Source of the DNA: JBBDMX01 sp040878035
GTDB taxonomy: Bacteria > Planctomycetota > Phycisphaerae > Phycisphaerales > Phycisphaeraceae
Direction: 5' to 3'
Assembly (NCBI GenBank): GCA_040878035.1
Contig: JBBDMX010000090.1
Coordinates: 8,023 to 72,022, forward strand
Length of the DNA: 64,000 bases
The translations under genes and the position numbers were made by a program. Below, one piece after another: positions 28,101 to 35,311 of this stretch. Numbering within the stretch: position 1 is the first letter of the stretch; the number at the start of each line of letters is the position of its first letter. Under the pieces are notes generated by a model. It saw only the letters and a list, made by a program, of their open reading frames with translations. It did not search any database and was not told the DNA's origin.

Positions 28101-28690
28101 AGCATCGCCTTAGCGGCAAGGATCACGTCATCCGCTCGCCCAAGTTCTACTCGGGGCCTGCCGATTCTTCCGCATCGCTGCGGATGGCGTGGGACGACAA
28201 GGCGCTGTACCTGCTGGTGGATGTGGCCGACGACGCGTTTTATCAGAAGTGGAGCGATGCCGAATCCTGGCGCGGCGATTCGCTGCAACTGGCCTTCGCC
28301 GTGTCACGCCGTGACGATCCCAAGGCCGGGTTCGACGCGGATCGTCCCTCGGAGCTGGCCGTCGCCCTCACGCCGCAAGGTCCGCAGGTGTATCGCAACA
28401 TGACATTCGACGTCATCGGCGTCCCCAACGGTGCGATTCCCGAGAGCCAGGCCAAAGCGACCATTCGCCAGACCGAGCGCGGTTTGGAGTATGCCGTCGT
28501 CCTGTCGTGGGCGAGCCTCGGCCTGGAGCGGGCACCGATCGCGGGCCAGCAACTGGGCATCGCACTGACCGTCAATGACGCCGATGCTGCCGACCAGAAG
28601 GACCCCAGCGCCCTGGGCCTGTTCGGCGGCATCACGCCGTCCAAGGATGCCGAACAGTTCGGCGTGCTTCTGCTGGCGCCGGCTCGGTGA
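25196..28690 (+). CDS. Large secreted glycoside hydrolase, paralogue of the preceding gene
   Basis: A 1164-residue protein. The start was placed at MRISSLIS, with GGAG upstream and a clear signal peptide ending GPAAAQ. A codon-rich extension further upstream only translates intergenic repeats. One CBM4/9-like module is present (NLIVNGGFEEE, about residues 30-185). A TIM-barrel region has candidate catalytic glutamates in ITWEPIQP (near 441) and MLGTEQGW (near 545). A beta-rich middle region follows, and a C-terminal CBM9-like module (MAWDDKALYLLVDV, near 995 on) ends FGVLLLAPAR. Both genes probably act on one extracellular polysaccharide. Confidence 0.8.
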   Translation: MRISSLISSLMLALTLSAVTGPAAAQDDAEAKNLIVNGGFEEEAKGWQYHQWNGKKVPGTFDKDDKMEGKLSFKMHDEGGGNRYMAKEVIIEDSTKDHVITFYLMTQDVPDGAATVKVAIDKRGWLGSPKGRDVELRTGGTQKWKQYGIAVPASALGESKKITLFFNHEQVDKGTIGIDGVVVRVGAASELPKAVGPITLWGDTNEPQLSTFIAGQPVELRFGARGLEEGQELTLSVQVVDEHDKEVAKREVAVQGDAKGQWQGTMEAPADRLGFFRAHAQLSNGVKLESRGSRIAGFMTYAIVPDPANRKNYGEKESRFGMQGGFNGAWQDRSLSLLGARWVLDGSFEWRRNEPKRAGEYQEKLSTKPQEPAKQGSWQKYPLVTLFAAPKWACVPETFVYMTGTLTPEGEKAWADYCRLAAKAMMAKYPDLDKRIYQITWEPIQPWGYKGTDADLVRIYEIAYPILHETDPRAVVAGPCRGVNKNDVQRTTTLLKAGLGEYLDAYSTHPYFEVPPERDNMAGVLRAMRKALREHTGKDLPMLGTEQGWTTKEDPKLDLKHARGLLRQNLITLGEGYQFNFTYYIVDYRLSNQAGYGYYYNLDAGIPWAPTKLSPRPVAPAYAAQSLLLDGHDPVRAIEWLGDETWGYAFQRGDNVVLALWSYGDEPRRAALVTGVEEVTVYDWMGNTTRTPTPGGECTVTLTQDPIYITGVRADLWGRGGGQRLTLDQPQVVTTPGQSITIKASLAASKDQALEGDLVLDTDALVGQSRTQAVKIAPGKTQTVSFTIDLAKDLKTGRYPARVLLKQKGTTIDFAGMDMRLEPPILVTDVRPGVDAQGQATLVVLLKNLAPKTIAGELYVNLRRMYPELVESELPMIDLDRGRYRVEEQVRLAATQRFSLDAGAEGRIALAVDPQTVGTVDRLLADIEIRPDGQVAHRDRRPVNFLLAMRLPNGAAADAVFAQIKTLAEHRLSGKDHVIRSPKFYSGPADSSASLRMAWDDKALYLLVDVADDAFYQKWSDAESWRGDSLQLAFAVSRRDDPKAGFDADRPSELAVALTPQGPQVYRNMTFDVIGVPNGAIPESQAKATIRQTERGLEYAVVLSWASLGLERAPIAGQQLGIALTVNDADAADQKDPSALGLFGGITPSKDAEQFGVLLLAPAR

Positions 28691-28701
28691 GGATCGCGCC
28701 C

Positions 28702-28729
28702 GGCAGCCCCGCTTATAAGCGGGGCTGCC
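28702..28729 (+). terminator. Perfect 28-bp palindrome after the hydrolase gene
   Basis: GGCAGCCCCGCTTA is followed by its exact complement TAAGCGGGGCTGCC. It lies 12 bases after the stop. There is no T-run, so it may act as a processing hairpin or be another dispersed palindrome. Confidence 0.5.
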
Positions 28730-28829
28730 CCAAACCCTCCTTGATGCTGGAGTACGCGCCATTGGCGTGGGGCGTTGTCCTATGGTTTAATCCGCATCCC
28801 GCAAGCTCGCCAATACTAAGGACGACCCC

Positions 28830-29207
28830 ATGCCTTCACCCACCGATCGCCGCTACCTCGAATCCCACGAATGGCACAAGCTCGACGGTGGCCTGGTGAC
28901 CATCGGTATCAGCCAGTTCGCCGTCGATGAACTGACCGACATCACCTACCTGGATGTCCGCAAGAAGAGCGGCGCGATCAAGGCGGGCGAGAGCTTCGGC
29001 GAGATCGAGTCGGTCAAGGCCACCAGCGACCTGTACTGCGGCATCGATGGCCAGGTCGTCGCAGTGAACCAGGCGGTCATCACTGACCCGGCGATCATCA
29101 ATCAAGACCCGTTCGACAAGGGCTGGATCATCAAGGTCAAGCCGAGCGATCCTGGGCAAGTCGAGACGCTGATCGCCGCGGATGCGTACGACAAGATGCA
29201 CGGCTGA
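28830..29207 (+). CDS. gcvH: Glycine cleavage system H protein
   Basis: A 125-residue lipoyl carrier. The lipoylation lysine is Lys63 in GEIESVKATSDL, and the flanking hammerhead fold is intact (ESHEW near the N terminus, PFDKGWIIKVK near the C terminus). The protein shuttles the methylamine arm between the P, T and L proteins of glycine cleavage. No gcvT or gcvP lies in the window, so this copy is isolated. AAGGA lies seven bases before the ATG. Confidence 0.93.
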   Translation: MPSPTDRRYLESHEWHKLDGGLVTIGISQFAVDELTDITYLDVRKKSGAIKAGESFGEIESVKATSDLYCGIDGQVVAVNQAVITDPAIINQDPFDKGWIIKVKPSDPGQVETLIAADAYDKMHG

Positions 29208-29298
29208 GTGCGAAGTGCGAAGTACGAAGTGCCAAGTGCGAAGTAAGCGGGTTGCGGTTTCCTTCGCACTTGGCACTTCGGACTTCGCACTTCACCAA
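29208..29298. repeat. Word repeat GAAGTGCGAAGTACGAAGT forming a hairpin
   Basis: Left arm: words of type AAGTGCG. Right arm: the complementary CTTCGCACTTGGCACTTCG. Together they can fold into a long imperfect hairpin between gcvH and the amidohydrolase gene. Confidence 0.7.
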
Positions 29299-29305
29299 GT
29301 ACCAA

Positions 29306-30223
29306 ATGATCGTTGACACGCACACGATGATGTGGGACTCGCTGGAGGCGCTGGGCGCAGACGCCGCGGGGCTCTTGCGTGCACGCTGGCCGCAGCCCTG
29401 GCGGCGCCCCATCGCCTCGGCGGCAGCGCACGAGGAAGCCACCGAGCCCGCCGATGTGGTGTTCGTCCTGGGCATGGTCAGCCGGCACTTGGGCGCATCG
29501 ATCACCGCGACGCAGGTGGCACGCTTCGTCGAGCATGGGCCCGACCGGCTGCTCGGCTTTGCCTCCATCGATCCGGCGGCGGGGGACATCGCCCGGCAGA
29601 TCGACGAGGCGCGCGGCCTGGGCATGGTGGGGCTGACCGTCAGTCCGGCGGTGCAGCATTTCCATCCCGCCGATGCCGATGTCCAGCCGATCTACCAGTT
29701 GTGCGTCGAGCGTCATCTGCCCCTGATCGTGCAGAGCGGCGCCGTCTGGTCGCCACGCGCCAAGTTGGCGTTGGCCCAGCCCATGTTTTTCGACGATGTC
29801 GTGGCGCGCTATCCGGACCTGCGCCTGGTCATCGCGGATATGGGCTGGCCGTTTGTCGATCAGACCCTGGCGCTGTTGAGTAAGCATCGTCACGTGTATG
29901 CCGGGCTCGCCGGCGTTATCGACAAGCCTCGCCGGCTCTACGACACGCTGATCGCGGCTCACGAGCAGGGTGTCACGGATCGGCTGCTGCTGGGCAGCGG
30001 CTTTCCGCTGGCTTCAACGGCCCAGGCCATCGCGGCGATCAACAGCGTCAACGCCCGCGCCCGTGGCGGCATGCCCGTCCTGCCGCCGCCGATACTGGAC
30101 GCCCTGATCCATCGCGATACACTGACACTGCTGGGGCTCTGGTCCCCCATGAGATCACTGCTTCGCCATGCCACGGCTCACCATCCGGTGGCGCCGGTTC
30201 CATCCCCTCAAGAGACTGCATGA
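29306..30223 (+). CDS. Amidohydrolase-2 family metal-dependent hydrolase
   Basis: A 305-residue TIM-barrel protein beginning MIVDTHTMMWDSL; the D-x-H block is the first metal-binding element. Further elements are SPAVQHFHPAD near the middle, GWPFVDQTLALLSKHRHVYAGLAG (shown here only as the region near residue 180-205) and LLLGSGFPLAS close to the C terminus. The family includes decarboxylases and lactonases. The usual Asp of the last motif (GSDFP) is replaced by Gly (GSGFP), so catalysis may differ or be lost. It overlaps the next gene by four bases (ATGA). Confidence 0.75.
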   Translation: MIVDTHTMMWDSLEALGADAAGLLRARWPQPWRRPIASAAAHEEATEPADVVFVLGMVSRHLGASITATQVARFVEHGPDRLLGFASIDPAAGDIARQIDEARGLGMVGLTVSPAVQHFHPADADVQPIYQLCVERHLPLIVQSGAVWSPRAKLALAQPMFFDDVVARYPDLRLVIADMGWPFVDQTLALLSKHRHVYAGLAGVIDKPRRLYDTLIAAHEQGVTDRLLLGSGFPLASTAQAIAAINSVNARARGGMPVLPPPILDALIHRDTLTLLGLWSPMRSLLRHATAHHPVAPVPSPQETA

Positions 30224-30807
30224 TGATGCGACACGTACCGATGGTCCCGGTTGGACTTCTCCTCCTGATGCTTGTGGGCTGTACCGGCGCGGGCGGCGGC
30301 AACCTGGCGCTGTCGAGCCAGTTTGAGCAAGGGGTGACGCTCGAATCCAACTTCGAGTCCGGCACCTACCGGTTCGACGACCGCAACCACGTCACGGTAG
30401 TGCTGGTGGACGGGCCGATGGAAAACCCGCGTCAGGCGGTGACCCTCCGCATGTTCTGGGAGCCGCGTGCTGGCCGCACGCCCATCGACCAGGACGCGAC
30501 CAACGCCACGATCCACTATGTGATCTTCGCCGGCGAGGGCGATCGTGAAGCGGGCGTGTACAGCGGCGCGGGCTTTGTCTACCCCAAGGACAAGCCCGGC
30601 GGCGCCGGCCTCAGTGCCGGCGTCTGGCAGGCGTCGCTGATCATGACCGACCGCAGCGAAATGTTCGACGACCTGTTGGGCCAGGCCAAGCTCAAAGGAA
30701 CCTTCACCGCCCGTCGCGACGACCTGGCGACCAGCCAGATGATCGATCACCTCAATCGGCTCATTACCCAGCGCCTCCAGTACCCACGTGTGGTACAGGC
30801 TCACTAA
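30220..30807 (+). CDS. Lipoprotein, unknown function
   Basis: A 195-residue protein with a signal sequence ending in the lipobox LVGC and a beta-rich mature part. It contains the segments TYRFDDRNHVTVVLVDG and RQAVTLRMFWEPR, with no catalytic motif recognised. The start overlaps the amidohydrolase stop, so the two are translationally coupled. Probably envelope-anchored. Confidence 0.7.
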   Translation: MMMRHVPMVPVGLLLLMLVGCTGAGGGNLALSSQFEQGVTLESNFESGTYRFDDRNHVTVVLVDGPMENPRQAVTLRMFWEPRAGRTPIDQDATNATIHYVIFAGEGDREAGVYSGAGFVYPKDKPGGAGLSAGVWQASLIMTDRSEMFDDLLGQAKLKGTFTARRDDLATSQMIDHLNRLITQRLQYPRVVQAH

Positions 30808-30838
30808 CAGTGAGCCTGCCTCCAACGGATCGAATTCA

Positions 30839-31531
30839 TTACGGCGCCGGCGAATCCTGTGCCGGCTCGGCAGGTTGTTCGGCGGGCGGCGTCGGGGCTG
30901 CTTCACCCGTGATCTGCTCAGGCTTGAGATACGATTCGGTTTCCTTGACCAGGTCGGTGATCGGCTGGCGGTTGTACTTCCAGTCATCGAGCACTAGCCG
31001 GCCGACCTGACTGCTCTCATCGGTATAAAGCACCACGGCGATGCCCTTGCTCTTCCAGCGCGCCTTGTTGAGCAGCGTGACGGCGTCAAAAGGCACGCGC
31101 TGGCCCCAACTGGTGATGAGTGCCGAGCCGTCCGAGGATATCCACCGCCCTTTGAGCCGCACCACGGCAAAAAGGAAAAACAGCCCCAGGGGCAACAGCG
31201 CAAAGCCCAGGCCCTTCTGCGTCAGTATGTCCGAATCACTGTGTGCCTTGCCCGGCTCGGCCTGGCCCGTGGTCATGTCCGCCTGCGGGTTCACCTGCGG
31301 GTAGCCCTTCTCCAGGGCATATGCGTTCCACAGGTCGCTGAGCTTATCGCTCGAATCCCCGCTACCGGCATGCTTCTGCTTGAAGTCCTGGAATTCGCGG
31401 TAGATCAGATCCTGGCGCGGGTACTTGACGAACCCGTCGTAGAGGAACCAGCCGGAGAAACCCAGGAACATCAGCGCCAGCAGCGCCACACGTCCCAGAT
31501 ACGCTTTGTCAATGTAAGCTTTGTCAGACAT
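30839..31531 (-). CDS. Two-helix membrane protein, unknown function
   Basis: A 230-residue protein. One transmembrane helix lies near residues 13-30 (VALLALMFLGFSGWFLY) and a second near 107-122 (GFALLPLGLFFLFAVV). A polar loop lies between them, and a C-terminal soluble domain looks like the small beta-barrel of bacterial PH-type membrane proteins. It ends in an Ala/Pro/Glu-rich tail. The start MSDKAYID was chosen over an upstream ATG because GGGG lies suitably before it. Confidence 0.65.
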   Translation of the reverse strand: MSDKAYIDKAYLGRVALLALMFLGFSGWFLYDGFVKYPRQDLIYREFQDFKQKHAGSGDSSDKLSDLWNAYALEKGYPQVNPQADMTTGQAEPGKAHSDSDILTQKGLGFALLPLGLFFLFAVVRLKGRWISSDGSALITSWGQRVPFDAVTLLNKARWKSKGIAVVLYTDESSQVGRLVLDDWKYNRQPITDLVKETESYLKPEQITGEAAPTPPAEQPAEPAQDSPAP

Positions 31532-31612
31532 GGTGTCCCCATAAGCATCGGCAGTCGGGCGGGTAACCTTCACCCCCCCGTGGTCCGGGGGATCAGGGGG
31601 CTGCGCCCGATG

Positions 31613-31840
31613 TCAGATGTTCAACACGTTCCCCCACCATCGCCGCGCCAGCGCCCGGGCGCCGGGTCGCGCCAGCAGGGCCTCAAAACCACCGTCATCG
31701 ACCCGCCGGCAGGGTATTCGCGGGACTTGGCGTTCCTCCGCCAGCGCCCAGGTCAAAAAAGCACTGGTTTCGTCGATCATGCGCAAGCGCAAATCGCGCG
31801 GGGGTCGCCGCTTACGAGTGAGGAAGCTTCCAATACTCAC
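31613..31840 (-). CDS. Small hypothetical protein
   Basis: A frame of up to 75 residues starting with GTG, rich in Arg, with the segment IDETSAFLTWALAEERQ. No family is recognised and no good ribosome site precedes the GTG; an internal ATG would give a 55-residue product. Included because its amino-acid composition looks protein-like. The following 220 bases show no gene apart from the word CTAGCGGGTGACG near 32012. Confidence 0.35.
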   Translation of the reverse strand: MSIGSFLTRKRRPPRDLRLRMIDETSAFLTWALAEERQVPRIPCRRVDDGGFEALLARPGARALARRWWGNVLNI

Positions 31841-32059
31841 CGGAGGGTACCTTTACGTGGCGAATCGATTTCGGTTACAGGTCAGGCCAGGAATCACAAA
31901 TCGGCGATGTGAACGTGGGTATTTTCCCGCGCATCGGCGCCAAGGTCAATGTACTACGTCACAGAACATCGGTCGGGTCTGTCGTGCGGAAGAAAAAAAT
32001 CCACCTTTACGTCTAGCGGGTGACGCCTCCTGGGGAAGCGTCCCTCTGCGGCTAGCCCC

Positions 32060-32749
32060 TCAATCCCACCGGTCAGCCACCGCGGCCCGGCGCCACGTTC
32101 CGACCCGGTCATTCTGCGCCTGCCGTTGAATCAGGGCAAAGCGCTCCGCGAATGGATCGGGCCGACCGGTTGTCTCAGGTACTTTGGTGACCGCCAGCCC
32201 CGCGGCCAGCAGACGTTCGTTAAGGCACGAGCCATCGGGCAGGTAGACGCACGCCAGCAGTTCGCCGGTCTTGGCAGAGCGCGTCACCCGGGCGGGAAGC
32301 GCCAGGCGTACGGTCTTGTCTTCCGCCAGCTCGCGGACCAACGTCACCGTCTCGGCGGGCCAGCGCCAATGCATCGGCCGGTCAACCGCCTGGGGGAACC
32401 GCGGCGACCCATGCGGGGATACTTCCGGGGGTATTTCTGGGGGTGCTTCGGGGGGCCCTTCCGGGGGCGGCTCGATCCCCCAGAGCCGCACTGCCGTCGT
32501 CGCGTCATCGCCATCGGCGGCGGCAATCACCAGCCTGCGGCCATCCACCACGCGGCTGACCACAAAGCTCCGCCGATCATAGCGGGCCCAGTCATCCCCT
32601 TCGTAAAGCAGATAGCAGCGATGGTCGGCATACACCAGCAGCGCCAACGCCATTGCGGCGGCTAACCAGATGAGCCGGCGGCGCCGGCGAAGGCGGCGGG
32701 CAAGATCACGCGGATCCAACCGTGGCGGCGACATCCCCCAAACTCCCAT
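32060..32749 (-). CDS. Membrane-anchored staphylococcal-nuclease-like protein
   Basis: A 229-residue protein. After a basic N terminus (RRLRRRRRLIW) comes one membrane helix (LAAAMALALLVYA). The soluble part carries the nuclease-fold pattern VVSRVVDGRRLVI, then VRLWGIEPP, and a C-terminal YLPDGSCLNERLLAAGLA typical of thermonuclease-like domains. The catalytic D-G-D-T is altered (DGRRL), so nuclease activity is doubtful. A Pro/Glu repeat (PPEGPPEAPPEIPPEV) is inserted after WGIE, encoded by 12-15-bp G-rich repeats. The start overlaps the upstream gene's stop (TGATG). Confidence 0.6.
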   Translation of the reverse strand: MGVWGMSPPRLDPRDLARRLRRRRRLIWLAAAMALALLVYADHRCYLLYEGDDWARYDRRSFVVSRVVDGRRLVIAAADGDDATTAVRLWGIEPPPEGPPEAPPEIPPEVSPHGSPRFPQAVDRPMHWRWPAETVTLVRELAEDKTVRLALPARVTRSAKTGELLACVYLPDGSCLNERLLAAGLAVTKVPETTGRPDPFAERFALIQRQAQNDRVGTWRRAAVADRWD

Positions 32750-33195
32750 CAGGCCTGCGGGTAAACCATACGCATCACGTACAGCACACCGCCCAGAACG
32801 ATCACCACCAGCGCCAGGTGAAGGCACAGAACCTGCCAGATGCGTGCCGGCTTGATCAGGCCCGCGGCTCGGCAGAACACGATGGTGAAGATGATCGCCG
32901 CCAGCAGCACCTTGGTGCCGATCAGCGCGTTGCCCGCCGGTCCGATGGCCTTGTACATCGGGGCATTGCGAAGCCAGCCAAAAATACCGCTGATGATCAG
33001 GCCCGCGATACCCAGATAAACGACTTTCTCGAATCGCGCCACGATTAGCTGATACACCGCGTCGCGGAACGACTCATCAAGCATGCGCAGCGACGGGCGC
33101 ACGCAATACACGATGCACGCCAGTCCGCCCACGACCAGCACGGCGCTGATCACGTGCATGAAGCGCATGAGGACGATCAGGATGGGGTTATCCAT
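32749..33195 (-). CDS. Four-helix integral membrane protein
   Basis: A 148-residue protein with four predicted membrane helices: near residues 7-28, 58-74, 90-108 and 121-141. The first contains MRFMHVISAVLVVGG, a histidine-in-helix pattern seen in CopD-like and DUF2269-like proteins that can bind haem or copper. That assignment is inference. It is coupled to the downstream nuclease-like gene by TGATG. Confidence 0.7.
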   Translation of the reverse strand: MDNPILIVLMRFMHVISAVLVVGGLACIVYCVRPSLRMLDESFRDAVYQLIVARFEKVVYLGIAGLIISGIFGWLRNAPMYKAIGPAGNALIGTKVLLAAIIFTIVFCRAAGLIKPARIWQVLCLHLALVVIVLGGVLYVMRMVYPQA

Positions 33196-33287
33196 ATCGC
33201 TCTAGCGTAGTGTCTGGAGCGTGCCTTGGCGAGTGGCAGCGGCGAACCGGGCCGTTCTTCCGGGGCGGCCCCGGCGGTGTATACGCT

Positions 33288-33494
33288 TCAGGCATGATGT
33301 CCCTGGGCCTTGCGTACGCGCAACAGCGCCGCCAGCAGCAGGTGGCGAAGCTGCTCGACCGTGCGGGTTGCCAGATACGCATCATCGAAATCCAGGCGCG
33401 GACTGCGAACCTGGCGCAGGTGCGCGATGCAGGCGCTGCGATCCAACTCGCTCACCTGGCGAATCAGGTCCTCGATGGGTTGGTCGATCGACAT
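33288..33494 (-). CDS. Small conserved-looking protein
   Basis: A 68-residue protein starting MSIDQPIEDLIRQV, probably all alpha-helical, with TVEQLRHLLLAALLRVRKAQ at the C terminus. AGGTG lies eight bases before the ATG, which supports it as a real gene. No family is recognised. It follows another small minus-strand frame by 77 bases. Confidence 0.55.
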   Translation of the reverse strand: MSIDQPIEDLIRQVSELDRSACIAHLRQVRSPRLDFDDAYLATRTVEQLRHLLLAALLRVRKAQGHHA

Positions 33495-33571
33495 GCGACA
33501 CCTCGAAGCACAAGACATCGTAGGTTCGACGGGCAGGACAATCGGTTGGCACTTCATCTGGCCAGCCGGGC

Positions 33572-34009
33572 TTACGCGAACACATCCAGCATCGTCCCCC
33601 CGCAAGCCCCCGCGCCCGGTAGGTTACTGAGGCTCGACAGGCCGATTACACCGCTTGGGCCACGCTGATACATCACGGCCGTCAGGGATGAACGGTCAAC
33701 TGGTGCAACAGGATGCTGTCGCGGCAGGGTGACGGGCGTCTGCGGCGGGGAAATCTCGGGCAGCCCGGCAGGCATGGGCGTGTCATACGGCCAGGCCTTG
33801 GATCGGCAGGGCGGCAGGGCGGTGAAGCCGGTCGATGGCGGACGGTTGCCGACGCGCTGCCCGCGATCCAGCATCCCCACAAAGCGCAAGCGGTCGGCCA
33901 CGCTCGGTTGCCGGCACAACGGCACAGCCGCCAGGCGGTAGCGAAGCGAACCGAAGTTCGCCCGCCGAATCAGGGCGACGGTCAGGTTGTGACGAGGCGT
34001 AATCTGCAC
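33572..34009 (-). CDS. Hypothetical Pro-rich protein
   Basis: A 145-residue frame starting with GTG. The N-terminal part looks folded (RANFGSLRYRLAAVPLCRQ), the middle is Pro-rich (PMPAGLPEISPPQTPV) and the end is GTMLDVFA. No signal peptide, membrane helix or known domain is seen, and no clear ribosome site. It lies just upstream of the 68-residue gene. Confidence 0.45.
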   Translation of the reverse strand: MQITPRHNLTVALIRRANFGSLRYRLAAVPLCRQPSVADRLRFVGMLDRGQRVGNRPPSTGFTALPPCRSKAWPYDTPMPAGLPEISPPQTPVTLPRQHPVAPVDRSSLTAVMYQRGPSGVIGLSSLSNLPGAGACGGTMLDVFA

Positions 34010-34104
34010 GCTCGTCAGATCTGCGAAGCCCTCGCCACGCGGTCATCATTGCAGTATGCGTCGCTAAACCGCTATCAAGCGGGCGGTTACGGTGTGGGTC
34101 GGTC

Positions 34105-34131
34105 TGTAACGGTTGTAACGATCGTAACGAT
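34105..34131. repeat. 9-bp triple direct repeat TGTAACGAT
   Basis: TGTAACGGT, TGTAACGAT and CGTAACGAT lie end to end just beyond the purC stop, in a short intergenic region with no other features. Confidence 0.5.
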
Positions 34132-34167
34132 TGTGGCTTCGGTGCAACGCTCTGCCCGTAAGCAGGA

Positions 34168-35112
34168 TCACAAGTCCAGCGCCTGGCCCGTCAGCAGCCG
34201 ATACGCCTCCGTGTACTTCACCAGCGTGTGGCGAACCACATCATCGGGCAACGTCGGCCCCGGCGGCGTCTTGTCCCACTGCCCGGCCTTCACCAGCGTC
34301 TCCAGATGGTTGCGCACAAATTGCTTGTCGAAGCTGGGCTGGTCGCGCCCGGGCTGGTACTCGCTGGCGGGCCAGAAGCGCGAGCTGTCGGGCGTCAGCA
34401 CTTCGTCGATCAAGATCGGCGTGCCCCTCTCCCCCCGGGAGAGAGGCAGGCCAAACTCGAACTTGGTGTCGGCGAGAATGATGCCACGCTTGGCAGCGTG
34501 ATCGTGCCCCATCTGATAGATCGCCATCGACAGATCGCGCAGCGTGGTCGCCAATGGCTTGCCGATGATCTCGCAAGTGCGCTCGAAGGAAATGTTTTCG
34601 TCGTGACCGGATTCCTCCTTGGTCGCGGGCGTGAAGATCGGCTGCGGCAGCTTGTTGCATTGCTTTAGGCCCGCGGGCAGCTTGATGCCGCAGACAGTCT
34701 GCGATTGTTGGTATTCCTTCCAGCCCGAGCCGGCGAGGTAGCCGCGCACCACGCACTCGATAGGCACGACCTTGCACCGCCGGCCGATCATGACCCGGCG
34801 GTCAAGCTGCCGGCGCTGCTCATCCGTGATGCCGGCGATGTCCGCCGGGTCGGTGCTGATCAGGTGATGCTCCAGCCGATCGCCCAGCTCCCGGCCGATC
34901 ATGTCGAACCAGAACTTGCTGATCTGCGTCAGCACAATGCCCTTGCCCGGCACGCCGTTGGGCATCACCACGTCAAAGGCGCTGATGCGGTCGCTGGCGA
35001 TGATGATCAGCGCCTCGCGGCCATCGGTGGTGTGGCCTTCGTAGATATCGCGCACCTTGCCTTGGCGGCGGTTGGAGAGGGCCAGTTCAGTCTGCAGCAG
35101 GGCGGTGGGCAT
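34168..35112 (-). CDS. purC: SAICAR synthetase (purine biosynthesis)
   Basis: A 314-residue phosphoribosylaminoimidazole-succinocarboxamide synthase of the longer type. The hallmarks are present in order: GKVRDIYEG, IIASDRISAFDVVMPNGVPGKG (substrate/nucleotide region, residues about 37-58), ECVVRGYLAGSGWKEYQ, ADTKFEFG and IDEVLTPDSSRFW. Between FEFGL and ILIDE, where other enzymes have a short loop, lies PLSRGERGTP, encoded by a REP-like palindrome. The enzyme joins CAIR and aspartate using ATP. Other purine genes are not adjacent; purD is 20 kb away. Confidence 0.93.
   Translation of the reverse strand: MPTALLQTELALSNRRQGKVRDIYEGHTTDGREALIIIASDRISAFDVVMPNGVPGKGIVLTQISKFWFDMIGRELGDRLEHHLISTDPADIAGITDEQRRQLDRRVMIGRRCKVVPIECVVRGYLAGSGWKEYQQSQTVCGIKLPAGLKQCNKLPQPIFTPATKEESGHDENISFERTCEIIGKPLATTLRDLSMAIYQMGHDHAAKRGIILADTKFEFGLPLSRGERGTPILIDEVLTPDSSRFWPASEYQPGRDQPSFDKQFVRNHLETLVKAGQWDKTPPGPTLPDDVVRHTLVKYTEAYRLLTGQALDL
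34426..34446. repeat. REP-like palindrome inside purC
   Basis: CCTCTCCCCCCGGGAGAGAG plus G; the arms CCTCTC / GAGAGG are complementary. The core matches the intergenic elements at 11452 and 43944. It is read in frame as LSRGER at about residues 223-229 of PurC. Confidence 0.75.
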
Positions 35113-35311
35113 GGGGAGTTCCGTATTGTCTTGTTAGAGCCAGTCAAAGATCGACAGTGTAGCGAATCACCTTCAAGGGAGCGATTGGGTTTGAGATTCG
35201 TCGTCGCTGTGAGTAGCGATTATGCGATACGAATCAGAAGCATGATCGATCCCGATGTATTACCTACTGCGATTTGCCGAACGCGGACACCGTAGTGGAA
35301 GGAATACAGGC

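Noticed and set aside
26204..28288. Long minus-strand open frame opposite the second giant hydrolase
   Set aside because: Same Arg/His/Gln-rich antisense composition; the plus strand has clear domains.
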